Shown in pieces: positions 1 to 5,239 of a stretch of 6,474 nt of DNA. The DNA comes from Candidatus Bathyarchaeota archaeon (lineage in GTDB: Archaea > Thermoproteota > Bathyarchaeia > Bathyarchaeales > UBA233): the NCBI GenBank assembly GCA_023488835.1, contig JAMDCS010000111.1, forward strand, positions 1 to 6,474. The letters are read 5' to 3'. Position 1 is the stretch's first letter; each line of letters starts with the position of its first letter. The notes under the pieces are model-generated. The model was not told the DNA's origin, made no database searches, and saw nothing but the letters and a program-made list of their open reading frames with translations. The position numbers and the translations under genes were made by a program.

Positions 1-277
1 AAAAAAGATTGGGCAAAACGTGCTCTTGGCAGTTTGCGACTGCGATTTGCTTGGGCGGACGCTTCGGGAAGGCAAAATTGTCTTTCGCATAAAAGACGAG
101 TTCTACAATGGACGAAAAGCAACTGTGGATGAAGCAGTGGGCTTGATTAGCAATTCAACGATAGTGAACCTTGTAGGCAAAAACTGCGTGGAAACAGCCA
201 TCGCCCAAGGATATGTTCACCCTGAAGCAGTGATAAAAATCGAAGGCATACCCCATGCCCAAATAGTGAAGCTCTAA
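1..277 (+). CDS. DUF424 family protein, 5'-truncated by the window edge
   Basis: This is the C-terminal part of a small archaeal protein of the DUF424 family, whose function is not established. The frame is open to the left edge (first full codon at base 2), reading KKIGQNVLLAVCD and so on, so the true start lies outside the window. A GTG at base 20 is the first possible start inside it, but it falls within the conserved N-terminal strand and is unlikely to be used. Family-like features are the LLAVCDCDLLGRTLREGKI stretch, the EFYNG turn and the segment with IVNLVGKNCVETAIAQGYVHPEA, followed by a hydrophobic C-terminal strand. No membrane segment is visible. The stop is TAA at 275-277, and a T6 run follows within two bases. 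The family call is confident; the function is unknown. Confidence 0.85.
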   Translation, partial: KKIGQNVLLAVCDCDLLGRTLREGKIVFRIKDEFYNGRKATVDEAVGLISNSTIVNLVGKNCVETAIAQGYVHPEAVIKIEGIPHAQIVKL

Positions 278-278
278 A

Positions 279-284
279 TTTTTT
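279..284 (+). terminator. T6 tract after the DUF424 gene
   Basis: Six consecutive T residues begin one base after the DUF424 stop codon. Archaeal RNA polymerase often terminates on U-rich tracts without needing a strong hairpin, so this is a plausible 3' end. No stable hairpin precedes it. Confidence 0.35.
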
Positions 285-391
285 ATGTTAGTCCACTTAA
301 CATCAAATCAACTAAACTTGATAAAATTAAATAGGTTTAGTGTAGTCCATAGACAACACTCTTCCTGTTTCCATCGGTTTGCGGTAGGCTT

Positions 392-480
392 TTTGTTAGA
401 TAAATGAACGCTCGTAACATTCCTCATGTCTAACAGATGTGCTTTTTCTAGAAGCTACTCGTTGTCCTTCGACAATGGGT
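392..480 (+). other. Cluster of three hairpins, possible structured RNA
   Basis: Three hairpins lie almost end to end. The first pairs TGTTAGA (394-400) with TCTAACA (429-435). It is extended outward by T393-G436 and T392-A437, and inward past a small internal loop by ATGA (404-407) with TCAT (424-427). The second pairs GCTT (441-444) with AAGC (452-455). The third pairs 457-466 with 471-480: ten base pairs around a CTTC tetraloop, two of them G-U. Those G-U pairs would be A-C mismatches in the opposite transcript, so if this is an RNA the plus strand is favoured. A TATA-like run around 321-332 would place a start near 353-358. No known RNA family was recognised, so this rests on pairing alone. 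Confidence 0.25.
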
Positions 481-540
481 TGATGACATATCACGCAGAA
501 AACGCAACCTTGCTTTTGCATTTGTATGAGGAGTCTATGG

Positions 541-550
541 TTTATTATAT
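541..550 (+). promoter_or_regulatory. TATA-like box in the intergenic region
   Basis: The run TTTATTATAT resembles an archaeal TATA box and would place a start near 570-575. No gene begins there, so it would drive only an untranslated RNA or a long leader of the beta-helix gene. In an AT-rich intergenic region such a match can occur by chance. Confidence 0.2.
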
Positions 551-619
551 AGTGGTTTAATGCCATGTTCCTTTATCCCCTGCTAATTGCTTGTTTGGTC
601 ACATGATAAATGCGTTTTC

Positions 620-661
620 GTCAAGAATTCTTGACTACGTTTAGTCAAACTTTCTTGACTA
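620..661. repeat. Tandem palindromic sites with GTCAA/TTGAC half-sites
   Basis: The first unit, 620-635, is a perfect 16-base palindrome, GTCAAGAATTCTTGAC. A second, imperfect unit begins 24 bases later at 644 and keeps the half-sites GTCAA (644-648) and TTGAC (655-659). The ten bases TTCTTGACTA occur in both units (628-637 and 652-661). Because half-sites alternate in orientation, TAGTCAA at 642-648 can pair with TTGACTA on either side, giving mutually exclusive hairpins. The arrangement suits cooperative binding of a dimeric regulator or a switchable RNA structure. No regulator is identified. Confidence 0.4.
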
Positions 662-669
662 TCCAAAGA

Positions 670-726
670 ATGGCTTAATGCTGTTCTTTGCGCAAGCATA
701 TCCATGCCGTAAGCTTCAAGTGAAGC
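670..726. repeat. Two adjacent inverted repeats
   Basis: ATGG (670-673) can pair with CCAT (702-705), enclosing ATGCT (678-682) paired with AGCAT (695-699). Next, GCTTCA (713-718) is followed after two bases by its complement TGAAGC (721-726). They lie directly downstream of the palindromic tandem sites and could be part of the same regulatory or RNA element. Confidence 0.25.
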
Positions 727-771
727 ACGTGGAATAACAATCGAAGGCAAAAACAAGTGTTAGCCTATAAT

Positions 772-800
772 GGTCTAAAAAAGCCTAAAAAAGACCTAAA
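772..800. promoter_or_regulatory. A-tracts in helical phase, likely curved DNA
   Basis: CTAAAAAA occurs at 775-782 and 785-792, and CTAAA at 796-800, so the tracts repeat every 10 to 11 bases, the helical repeat. Such phasing is known to bend DNA. It lies about 100 bases upstream of the TATA-like box of the beta-helix gene. The stretch also carries GGTCT (772-776) and its complement AGACC (792-796). On the minus strand the tracts read as two T6 runs, which could instead terminate a leftward transcript, though no minus-strand gene is seen to the right. Confidence 0.35.
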
Positions 801-878
801 TTCCATCTCCAATAGTTGGCACATTCCGTTGAGGAAGACTCGTATTGGTTGGCATCAAAATAGGGGTAAACGGCTCGG

Positions 879-899
879 TTTATCAATAAATTTATTTAA
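879..899 (+). promoter_or_regulatory. TATA-like promoter of the beta-helix gene
   Basis: An AT-only stretch broken by a single C contains TTTATTTAA at 891-899. Archaeal transcription usually starts about 25 bases downstream of the TATA box centre, here near 920. That gives a leader of roughly 24 bases to the ATG at 944. A start at the TTG of 902 would lie upstream of this transcription start, which is the main reason for preferring the ATG. Confidence 0.45.
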
Positions 900-943
900 C
901 ATTGCCAGTTACATGGTACCTAAACTTGCTTGAGTCCTTCAAG

Positions 944-2299
944 ATGAAAGATGCCCTGAAAAAAGTTCTCTCCAAACGAGCCATCGTTATTGTTCTTTTA
1001 GCGTTGCTTGTCTTGTCAGCATTCAATACCTACCTGATTTTTGTAGGAACACAATCATCCATGAGCACAAACGCAGTAAGTTACGATTATGTGCTCTCTC
1101 AAGACGGCAACAATTACAAGTTAAAGAACATGTTTACTGGTTATGTTGCGGAACAAACAGCAAGCACTTCATCAATGCTAAATTCGGCGTTAACTGCTGG
1201 AAAATCTGTTTACCTCAACCCAGGAACCTACGTTTTAACCGAAGACATTATCATTTCAAATAAGATGAACGCCAAAATCGTCAGCAACAACGAAGCAACC
1301 ATAATTGGCAACGGCAAAAAAATAATCGTTTACGGCGACAACTACACAACCTCACAAAACGCACTCATCTCTGGCTTAACAATAATCAACGCCACAATCA
1401 GAGTTGAGAACTCGTTTGGAACAACAATCTCAAACACCATATTCGAAAACACTACTACAGGCATCGAGTTTGCTAACACCAACACTTGGAGCGAATACAA
1501 CAAAATCGAGAACTGCCAATTCATTAACGCTACCGAAGGCATCGCTTTCCGAACCCCCGTTGGCAACGGCACAGGCTCCTACGCCAGCACAGAAATTGAC
1601 CGTGTGTCCTTTAAATTGAAGGATTTTTCTGTAGGCATCAAAGTTGAAGCTTTGGCGGAATTTTCTGATAGTCAAATACAGAATGTCAGGTTTTGGATTG
1701 GCGAAAATGGAAGAGCTAACCAGACTGGACTTTTGGTTGACGGTTCCATGTTTCAGACTTTGCTGTTTGGGGTGGTTTTTGAGTCGTTTACTTCTGACCC
1801 TGTTTACTTGTTTGGCATTGATATTGGCGATAACTGCAATCCAGCGCCTATCCTTGACGGCGGCGTTAGTTTCTTGGGCAACTGGACCGCTAAAGTTCAT
1901 GATTCCCAAGGCATATGGTTATCCGCGACTGGTGCGCAGTTTAAAAGGGAAAACGTTAACGTTCCCGTGGGCACCAACAACCAGTACGGGTTAAACGAGA
2001 CCATTCAAGTTCGTCCCCTCACGATTTTCTCCTTCAAGCCAAAGATTGAGGCATCTGGCAGCTTTAGCAACAACGAAACCGTAACGGTTAGAGTCCGCAT
2101 AGAATACATCGATAACATCATCTCAGACCCTGTCGTGCGAACATTCACAAGCAGCGGCTCGGTCTGGTTATCCGATGACGACATGATGCAGCTGTTCCCA
2201 TCCCAGAGCATAATCTGGGCTATACTGGTTGATGCCAAATCAAGCTCAAGCTCCACGGATGCGGTTGTGAAGGTTAGCGGCTACGGCACAGCAGGATAA
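944..2299 (+). CDS. Membrane-anchored right-handed beta-helix surface protein
   Basis: This 451-residue protein probably sits on the cell surface. A short basic N-terminus (KDALKKVLSKR) leads into a hydrophobic segment at about residues 12-34 that acts as a signal anchor or uncleaved signal. A YDYVLSQDGNNYKLKN block at about 47-62 is typical of the entry to archaeal parallel beta-helix proteins. The PGTY motif (about 93-96) and the Gly/Asn/Ile-rich coils up to about residue 330 match pectate-lyase-like beta-helix repeats. The last hundred residues look like a beta-sandwich domain. Many N-x-S/T sites suggest glycosylation. No catalytic residues of a specific polysaccharide lyase could be identified, so a carbohydrate-binding or adhesive role is as likely as enzymatic activity. 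The ATG at 944 is chosen over the in-frame TTG at 902 because of promoter position and signal-anchor placement. A regulator gene follows on the same strand. Confidence 0.75.
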   Translation: MKDALKKVLSKRAIVIVLLALLVLSAFNTYLIFVGTQSSMSTNAVSYDYVLSQDGNNYKLKNMFTGYVAEQTASTSSMLNSALTAGKSVYLNPGTYVLTEDIIISNKMNAKIVSNNEATIIGNGKKIIVYGDNYTTSQNALISGLTIINATIRVENSFGTTISNTIFENTTTGIEFANTNTWSEYNKIENCQFINATEGIAFRTPVGNGTGSYASTEIDRVSFKLKDFSVGIKVEALAEFSDSQIQNVRFWIGENGRANQTGLLVDGSMFQTLLFGVVFESFTSDPVYLFGIDIGDNCNPAPILDGGVSFLGNWTAKVHDSQGIWLSATGAQFKRENVNVPVGTNNQYGLNETIQVRPLTIFSFKPKIEASGSFSNNETVTVRVRIEYIDNIISDPVVRTFTSSGSVWLSDDDMMQLFPSQSIIWAILVDAKSSSSSTDAVVKVSGYGTAG

Positions 2300-2355
2300 A
2301 ATCCGCCTTTGGGCTTAGTAAGAGCTGCTAAGTTATCAATGTCGTGTTAGTTGCG

Positions 2356-2376
2356 TATACTTTATGTGTTATAAAT
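2356..2376 (+). promoter_or_regulatory. Candidate TATA boxes of the winged-helix gene
   Basis: Two overlapping candidates are seen: TATACTTTATG (2356-2366) and TTATAAAT (2369-2376). The first would give a transcript starting near 2386 with a purine-rich site in its leader. The second would start near 2398-2401 and give a nearly leaderless message. Either suggests that the regulator has its own promoter separate from the beta-helix gene. Confidence 0.4.
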
Positions 2377-2400
2377 GCCATTTTAAAAGGATGGGGGTTA

Positions 2401-2841
2401 ATGTTAGCGATGAATAATGCTCGTTTAGCAAGTGATTTACAGGGAAATACTTTACGGGTTTATTGGTACTTGGTTAATTCTTCAAAGGCGTCAGTTGGTC
2501 CAAGGGATGTCCAGCGAAAATTGGGTTTTTCTAGTCCGAACTTGGCAGTTTATCATTTGGATAAGCTGGTTGAGCTAGGCGTAGTTGAGAAAGTCGCGGG
2601 GGAATACCATGTTACACGCATAGTAGATGTGGGTATTCTAAAACAGTTCACGAAGATTCGGGGTTTTATGTTTCCCAGACAGGTCATTTATGCTTCAATG
2701 TGGACTACGCTTTTCATTTTTTATCTTTATGAATTTAGAGAGGTAAATTTCTACAGTGTTTTTGCTTTTCTATTTGGTTTACTCGGAGCAGGAATCTTGT
2801 GGTTTGAAGCTCTAAATACTTGGCGAAACCGACCGGGGTAA
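2401..2841 (+). CDS. Winged-helix DNA-binding protein with two C-terminal membrane helices
   Basis: This 146-residue protein appears to be a membrane-tethered transcriptional regulator. Residues about 15-73 form a winged helix-turn-helix: SVGPRDVQRKLG is the first part of the motif, SSPNLAVYHLDKLVELGVVEK holds the recognition helix, and GEYHVTRI is the wing. Two hydrophobic segments follow, at about 93-111 and 116-138, separated by a short charged loop (EFREVN), so the DNA-binding part would stay on the cytoplasmic side. The ATG at 2401 is preferred over the in-frame GTG at 2344 because the upstream extension overlaps the promoter region and the HTH domain begins soon after 2401. A GGGGG run lies three bases upstream; ATG 2410 is an alternative. 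Its target is unknown; the adjacent surface-protein gene is an obvious candidate. It could also act as a sensor through its membrane part. Confidence 0.75.
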   Translation: MLAMNNARLASDLQGNTLRVYWYLVNSSKASVGPRDVQRKLGFSSPNLAVYHLDKLVELGVVEKVAGEYHVTRIVDVGILKQFTKIRGFMFPRQVIYASMWTTLFIFYLYEFREVNFYSVFAFLFGLLGAGILWFEALNTWRNRPG

Positions 2842-2845
2842 GGCG

Positions 2846-2851
2846 TTTTTT
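2846..2851 (+). terminator. T6 tract after the winged-helix gene
   Basis: Six T residues start five bases after the TAA stop at 2839-2841. This is a plausible archaeal U-tract terminator for the plus-strand genes. There is no strong hairpin. Confidence 0.4.
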
Positions 2852-2862
2852 GATTGTTATGA

Positions 2863-2878
2863 TTCCTAAAAAAAGGAA
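2863..2878 (-). terminator. Terminator candidate of the DUF4382 gene
   Basis: Read on the minus strand this is TTCC, then a T7 run (2874-2868), then AGGAA, about 45 bases beyond the DUF4382 stop. TTCCT and AGGAA can pair around the homopolymer. With the plus-strand T6 tract at 2846-2851, the convergent gap seems to end transcription from both sides. Confidence 0.4.
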
Positions 2879-2898
2879 GGTGATTAAGCCTAATTTTT

Positions 2899-2910
2899 GC
2901 AACTGGTTGC
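2899..2910. repeat. Short palindrome GCAAC-TG-GTTGC in the convergent gap
   Basis: A perfect inverted repeat of 12 bases lies 12 bases beyond the DUF4382 stop. It may add a small hairpin at the 3' end of that message. It is short and could be chance. Confidence 0.2.
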
Positions 2911-2922
2911 TTGCCGTCTGAT

Positions 2923-3576
2923 TTAAGCACTAATTGTGGGTGTAGGTGCTTCTGTAGGGGTTGGTGTCGGAGTCTCTGTTGGTGTAGCTGGCCCTGGTGT
3001 TTCAGTGCTTGTTGATGTAGCGGGGTCTGTGACTGTTGCTTTGACTACAGGTTTAAGGTTGTGGCTGTTGCTGATGGCAACCGAGTCAGCTGTCATATCA
3101 ATAAGCACTTTGGTTGTTGCGTCTTCTTTGATTTGGAAGTGGACGATTATATCGATTTTATCTGAAGGTACATTCAAGTTGACTACACTTCCATCTTGGA
3201 ACGTGGCTGTTGCGTCTTTTACATGCAATCGTATGTTTGTGTAGTTTCCCGTGGGAAGCGAAGTGGTTGATAGGTCTTGGGATATGTCTTGCAGAGTTAG
3301 TAGGTCAACATGCACAGTTTGCGTTCCATCAATGAATGGGAGATTTATCCAACTGTTATTTTGGCTTTGGACTTCTATACTGTCAATGGTTACTTCTAGT
3401 TTTGATAGTTGTACAGGTGCATCTTTGATGGATACTGTTAGGGTGCCTAGAGTTACTGGGTTTTGTGTGTTACTTGGAAGGTGCACGCCTGAAGTGGAAA
3501 TTGCTGCTATTATTATGATGGCTGCGGCTATTCCAGCGATCACATATATGCTTAACTTTTTTGTGTTTATCGCCAT
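2923..3576 (-). CDS. DUF4382 domain protein with N-terminal anchor and Thr/Pro tail
   Basis: This 217-residue protein is predicted to be extracytoplasmic. Residues 8-27 form one hydrophobic helix after a short basic start (INTKK), with no lipobox cysteine, so it is probably an N-terminal anchor. Residues about 44-182 match DUF4382: TLTVSIKDAPV (45-55), KLEVTIDSIEV (59-69), LPTGNYTNIRLHV (107-119), VLIDMTADSVAI (157-168) and LKPVVKATV (174-182). The function of that domain is unknown. From about 184 the chain becomes a Thr/Pro/Glu-rich tail (TPTETPTPTPTEAPTPT), probably an exposed, possibly glycosylated stalk. The start ATG has a GGTGAT site five bases upstream that is complementary to the archaeal 16S 3' end. 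The gene runs with the operon to its right but is separated from it by 270 bases, a terminator and its own promoter-like signals. Confidence 0.85.
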   Translation of the reverse strand: MAINTKKLSIYVIAGIAAAIIIIAAISTSGVHLPSNTQNPVTLGTLTVSIKDAPVQLSKLEVTIDSIEVQSQNNSWINLPFIDGTQTVHVDLLTLQDISQDLSTTSLPTGNYTNIRLHVKDATATFQDGSVVNLNVPSDKIDIIVHFQIKEDATTKVLIDMTADSVAISNSHNLKPVVKATVTDPATSTSTETPGPATPTETPTPTPTEAPTPTISA

Positions 3577-3581
3577 TTTAT

Positions 3582-3587
3582 ATCACC
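3582..3587 (-). promoter_or_regulatory. Shine-Dalgarno site of the DUF4382 gene
   Basis: GGTGAT on the minus strand matches the anti-Shine-Dalgarno end of archaeal 16S rRNA and lies five bases before the ATG. It fixes the start at 3576. Confidence 0.7.
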
Positions 3588-3610
3588 AATTAAGCCTTAT
3601 GCTGTCTTTG

Positions 3611-3619
3611 GATTTAAGA
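3611..3619 (-). promoter_or_regulatory. TATA-like box of the DUF4382 gene
   Basis: CTTAAATC on the minus strand lies about 39 bases upstream of the ATG. A start about 25 bases further on, near 3590, would leave a short leader that just includes the GGTGAT ribosome site. The match to the archaeal consensus is only moderate. Confidence 0.4.
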
Positions 3620-3627
3620 CAATGCAT

Positions 3628-3654
3628 TTGAACAGATTGTTCAACAACTTGAAC
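3628..3654. promoter_or_regulatory. Operator candidate: overlapping TTGAAC inverted repeats
   Basis: TTGAACA (3628-3634) and TGTTCAA (3638-3644) form a perfect 7-base inverted repeat around GAT. GTTCAA (3639-3644) also pairs across CAAC with TTGAAC (3649-3654). The two direct TTGAAC copies are 21 bases apart, two turns of the helix, so three half-sites face nearly the same side of the DNA. They lie just upstream of the TATA-like box of the DUF4382 gene, a usual place for an archaeal activator or repressor site. The binding protein is unknown. Confidence 0.5.
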
Positions 3655-3689
3655 GCTTAAGTTAGGTCGAATGATTCCCAAAGCAGTTG

Positions 3690-3749
3690 CTTCCTTTCAA
3701 AAAGCTATCTAACGACAGAAGTCCCCTGTGTTCCTTAAGATAGGGAAGG
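3690..3749 (-). other. Imperfect long hairpin between the lyase and DUF4382 genes
   Basis: CTTCC (3690-3694) can pair with GGAAG (3745-3749), CTATCT (3705-3710) with AGATAG (3738-3743), AAC (3711-3713) with GTT (3730-3732) and ACAG (3715-3718) with CTGT (3726-3729), with internal loops between. The whole is an elongated stem of about 60 bases. It would be in the leader if DUF4382 is also transcribed from the TATA-like box at 3801-3811, or it could be a separate small RNA. The strand assignment is an inference. Confidence 0.25.
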
Positions 3750-3800
3750 GGATTTAGGGATCGAGAGATAAAAATGGGCGGTATGTTGGTTATAATCCGA

Positions 3801-3811
3801 CTTTATATAAG
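3801..3811 (-). promoter_or_regulatory. TATA-like box just after the lyase operon
   Basis: TTATATAAAG on the minus strand is the best TATA match in this gap. It would start a leftward transcript near 3780, giving the DUF4382 gene a leader of about 200 bases that contains the hairpin at 3690-3749. The core is nearly symmetric, so a rightward antisense transcript into the lyase gene cannot be excluded. Confidence 0.3.
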
Positions 3812-3819
3812 GGGCATAG

Positions 3820-3851
3820 AAAAAAAATCACGATAGTTCAATTTTTTATCG
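3820..3851 (-). terminator. Terminator-like hairpin and T8 tract ending the sdh-lyase operon
   Basis: On the minus strand CGATA (3851-3847) pairs with TATCG (3835-3831) around an 11-base loop, followed after three bases by eight T residues (3827-3820). The hairpin overlaps the stop codon of the lyase. The U8 tract is the strongest part of the call and would end the operon before the DUF4382 gene. Confidence 0.5.
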
Positions 3852-5231
3852 CTCATTTAACAGGTTTTTGCGGCTGAAAATTCCTTCTATTTCCTCAGGT
3901 TTCAGTAATCCTTTTTCGAGCGCGATTTCTTTTACTGTGCGGTTTTCTGCTTGGGCTTGTTTAGCGATTTTGGCGGCTTCTAAATAGCCGATTTTAGGAG
4001 CTAAAAGCGTGGCCAATGAAGGGTTTTTTTCGAGGTATTGTTCGCAGCGTTTCTCATCAACGGTTATGCCTTGGACGCATTTCTCAGTGAAAACTGGGAT
4101 GTAATTGCTAAGGATTTGGATGGAGAAAAGCATGTTATACGCGATTGCTGGTGTCATGACGTTGAGTTCTAATTGTCCCGCTTGAACCGCCAAAGATGTC
4201 GCCAAATCATTTCCAACCACTTGGAACGCTACCATGTCAAGGCATTCCGCCATAACAGGGTTCACTTTCCCAGGCATAATCGAAGAGCCAGGCTGCACAG
4301 GTGGAAGAGTAATCTCGTTGAGCCCCGTTGTTGGACCAGACGCGAGCAGCCGCAAATCATTGGCAATGCGTATAAGCTCCAACGCCAGCTCTTTTAGTCC
4401 GCTGGAAACTGTTTGGGCTGCTCGGTGACTTTGCAACGCCTCAAAATTGTCCTTTGCTGGCTTAAAGGGGAAACCAGTGAGTTTTGCCAACTCAGCGATG
4501 GCAAGTCGCTTGTAATCTGGATGTGTGTTTGCGCCTGTGCCTGTGGCTGTTCCGCCTAAAGCAACCGTGTAGAGGTTTTCCTGCCTTTTTCTTAGCTCAT
4601 TACACGCGTTTGAAATAGCTGAGCCATAAGCACTAAACTCTTGCCCAACCGTAACTGGAACAGCATCCTGCAAATGCGTCCTGCCAGACTTGAGAACATT
4701 TGCGTTCTTCTTGCCTAACTCCTCAAAAGCCTCAGCGAGTTCATTGAGTGCAGAAAGCAAAGGCTGTAACGCCATAAGAACCGAAACATGCAGCGCTGTT
4801 GGGAACGTATCATTGGTTGATTGCCCCATGTTCACATGGTCATTGGGACCTACACTTTTATAGTCGCCTTTCTGCTTGCCCAATATTTCAAGTGCCCTGT
4901 TCGCTAAAACCTCGTTAACATTCATGTTAAACGATGTGCCTGCGCCAGCTTGGAAAACGTCAACGACAAATTGATCGAGGAGTTTGCCGTTGAGGATTTC
5001 ATCGCATGCTTGGGTGATGGCTTTGGCGGTTTTGGGTTCAAGCCAACCTACCTGACAGTTGGCTACTGCCGCAGATTTTTTTATAAGAACATAAGCCATA
5101 ATGAACGTAGCTGGCGCTTTGATTCCGCTGACTGGAAAATTCTCGGTTGCCCTCAACGTTTGAATACCGTAATAGGCGTTTTTGGGGATTACTCTCTCCC
5201 CTAATGGGTCAATTTCTTTTCTAGTTTCCAC
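3846..5231 (-). CDS. Aspartase/fumarase family lyase (aspartate ammonia-lyase type, or class II fumarase)
   Basis: This 461-residue protein has the full length of the superfamily, whose members are cytoplasmic homotetramers that add or remove water or ammonia across the double bond of fumarate. Expected elements are in order: GAGTSFNMN (96-104), GQSTND (136-141), GRTHLQDAVP (183-192) and the signature loop GSSIMPGKVNP (315-325), which by homology holds the catalytic serine (Ser316) and Lys322/Asn324. GAGTS, QSTND, GLNEI and AGQLELNVMTP are aspartase-like, while LGGTATGTGANTHPDY and the NFEAL segment are more fumarase-like, so specificity is undecided with a lean to aspartase. The start is GTG, supported by AGGAG eight bases upstream; no ATG alternative is near. 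The gene begins 14 bases after the sdhB stop, so it is very probably cotranscribed with sdhAB and supplies or consumes their fumarate. Confidence 0.9.
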   Translation of the reverse strand: METRKEIDPLGERVIPKNAYYGIQTLRATENFPVSGIKAPATFIMAYVLIKKSAAVANCQVGWLEPKTAKAITQACDEILNGKLLDQFVVDVFQAGAGTSFNMNVNEVLANRALEILGKQKGDYKSVGPNDHVNMGQSTNDTFPTALHVSVLMALQPLLSALNELAEAFEELGKKNANVLKSGRTHLQDAVPVTVGQEFSAYGSAISNACNELRKRQENLYTVALGGTATGTGANTHPDYKRLAIAELAKLTGFPFKPAKDNFEALQSHRAAQTVSSGLKELALELIRIANDLRLLASGPTTGLNEITLPPVQPGSSIMPGKVNPVMAECLDMVAFQVVGNDLATSLAVQAGQLELNVMTPAIAYNMLFSIQILSNYIPVFTEKCVQGITVDEKRCEQYLEKNPSLATLLAPKIGYLEAAKIAKQAQAENRTVKEIALEKGLLKPEEIEGIFSRKNLLNER

Positions 5232-5239
5232 CTAACTCT

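Larger units (their letters stand above)
278..943. other. Long intergenic region without a convincing gene
   Basis: No reading frame here has a family resemblance or a start supported by a ribosome binding site. A 40-codon ATG frame from 285 to 407 has no Shine-Dalgarno site and an unremarkable product. The region is not featureless. It holds three nearly contiguous hairpins (392-480), a TATA-like stretch (541-550), tandem palindromic sites (620-661), further hairpins (670-726), A-tracts phased at 10-11 bases (775-800) and the promoter of the next gene (879-899). It could combine a regulatory region with an unannotated structured RNA. No tRNA, rRNA, RNase P or SRP RNA signature was recognised. 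Confidence 0.6.

Noticed and set aside
285..407. Small 40-codon plus-strand reading frame after DUF424
   Set aside because: It has no Shine-Dalgarno site and no recognisable sequence, and its start overlaps the T6 tract that probably ends the previous transcript.
482..500. C/D-box guide RNA starting at TTGATGA
   Set aside because: A C-box-like TTGATGA is present, but no D box (CTGA) lies at a suitable distance.
620..661. CRISPR array or mobile-element end
   Set aside because: Only two short, imperfect units 24 bases apart, without spacers of constant length, cas genes, transposase or target duplications.
902..943. TTG at 902 as the start of the beta-helix gene
   Set aside because: It lies only three bases after the likely TATA box, so it would be upstream of the transcription start, and it adds fourteen residues before the basic N-terminus. 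ATG 944 gives a normal signal-anchor layout.
1342..1994. Overlapping frames on both strands inside the beta-helix gene
   Set aside because: They are shadows of a gene with clear domain structure. None has a ribosome site, and their products look like no family I know.
2344..2400. GTG at 2344 as the start of the winged-helix protein
   Set aside because: The extension overlaps both TATA-like candidates and adds a hydrophobic stretch with no role in the winged-helix fold. ATG 2401 fits better.
2936..3631. Plus-strand frames across the DUF4382 gene, one rich in Gly/Val repeats
   Set aside because: The Gly/Val repeats are the antisense reading of the Thr/Pro tail. The minus-strand frame has a clear domain and a good ribosome site.
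4173..5204. Plus-strand frames across the lyase gene
   Set aside because: They are antisense to a strongly conserved enzyme and have no features of their own.
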